A stretch of 14,037 nucleotides of DNA from DASROJ01 sp035646975 (lineage in GTDB: Bacteria > Acidobacteriota > Polarisedimenticolia > JACPZX01 > DASXTC01), in assembly GCA_035646975.1 (NCBI GenBank), contig DASROJ010000312.1, positions 1 through 14,037 on the forward strand, read 5' to 3'. The notes beneath the pieces are model-generated. The model ran no database searches, was not told the DNA's origin, and saw nothing but the letters and a program-made list of their open reading frames with translations. Positions 13,884-14,037 of this stretch are shown one piece after another; the stretch's first letter is position 1; each line of letters begins with the position of its first letter. The position numbers and the translations under genes are program-made.

Positions 13884-14037
13884 TCAGCCTCCTCCCACCA
13901 GCGTGACGACTTCGATCCGATCCCCCGGTTCAACCAGCTCCGCGGCATATCCGCCGCGAGGCACCACGTGGCGGTTGCGCTCCACCGCCACCCTGCCGAC
14001 GGGCAGATCCAGACGCCCCAGCAGCTCCGCCAGGGTG
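13884..14037 (-). CDS. thiS: Sulfur-carrier protein ThiS (N-terminus beyond window)
   Basis: Fifty C-terminal codons are visible. The sequence TLAELLGRLDLPVGRVAVERN, then V-V-P-R-G-G-Y, then LVEPGDRIEVVTLVGGG is the ubiquitin-like ThiS pattern, ending in the Gly-Gly that becomes the thiocarboxylate donating sulfur to ThiG. About 15 N-terminal residues should lie past 14037. The stop is 2 nt before the thiG ATG. The operon promoter is outside the window. Confidence 0.92.
   Translation of the reverse strand, partial: TLAELLGRLDLPVGRVAVERNRHVVPRGGYAAELVEPGDRIEVVTLVGGG

Noticed and set aside
1..14037. CRISPR arrays, insertion sequences, tRNA or rRNA genes
   Set aside because: I looked for spaced direct repeats, terminal inverted repeats with transposase-like ORFs, and tRNA-like folds, and saw none. 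All longer stretches are explained by housekeeping-type genes, and no gene-free stretch exceeds 300 nt.

Overview
This is a GC-rich window of ordinary-looking chromosome from a Gram-negative (two-membrane) bacterium. It holds twelve densely packed genes, and I see no mobile element, CRISPR array, tRNA or rRNA. LptD shows an outer membrane with LPS-type lipids. An FG-GAP/ASPIC-UnbV (CRTAC1-like) gene coupled to a TPR gene, a RicT/PSP1 protein and a Memo-family protein together suggest Acidobacteriota or a similar environmental phylum. That placement is inference; no marker gene here fixes it.

Layout. Positions 1-3957 (minus strand): a DAACS-type acidic amino acid/dicarboxylate symporter, then a Memo/AmrB protein whose stop codon overlaps the start of lptD (ATGA); lptD runs off the left edge. 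Positions 4051-9545 (plus strand): a promoter placed so that the first transcript appears leaderless, the CRTAC1-like FG-GAP protein, a secreted TPR protein (4-nt overlap), a stand-alone nitrilase-type glutaminase, a stand-alone NAD+ synthetase, and rsmI (1-nt overlap with nadE). Positions 9570-11943 (minus strand): ricT with an unusual Cys/Gly-rich N-terminus and its own promoter, and the soluble transhydrogenase sthA. Positions 12021-12482 (plus strand): smpB, convergent with the next group. Positions 12436-14037 (minus strand): thiS (partial), thiG and a thioredoxin-like gene.

The most important observation is the last gene of the thi group. Its reading frame runs from 13038 to 12436 with one in-frame TGA at 12837-12835. 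The TGA sits where the first cysteine of a thioredoxin-type CxxC motif belongs (S-P-T-U-P-V-C). A strong stem-loop with a G-starting apical loop lies directly downstream of the TGA, as expected for a bacterial SECIS element. I therefore annotate one 200-residue exported selenoprotein rather than two short ORFs or a pseudogene. Routine annotation would split or miss it.

Other genes form recognisable functional sets. The nitrilase and NadE proteins together look like a two-polypeptide glutamine-dependent NAD+ synthetase, and SthA also serves pyridine nucleotide balance. ThiS and ThiG make the thiazole of thiamin. LptD builds the outer leaflet. RsmI and SmpB serve the ribosome.
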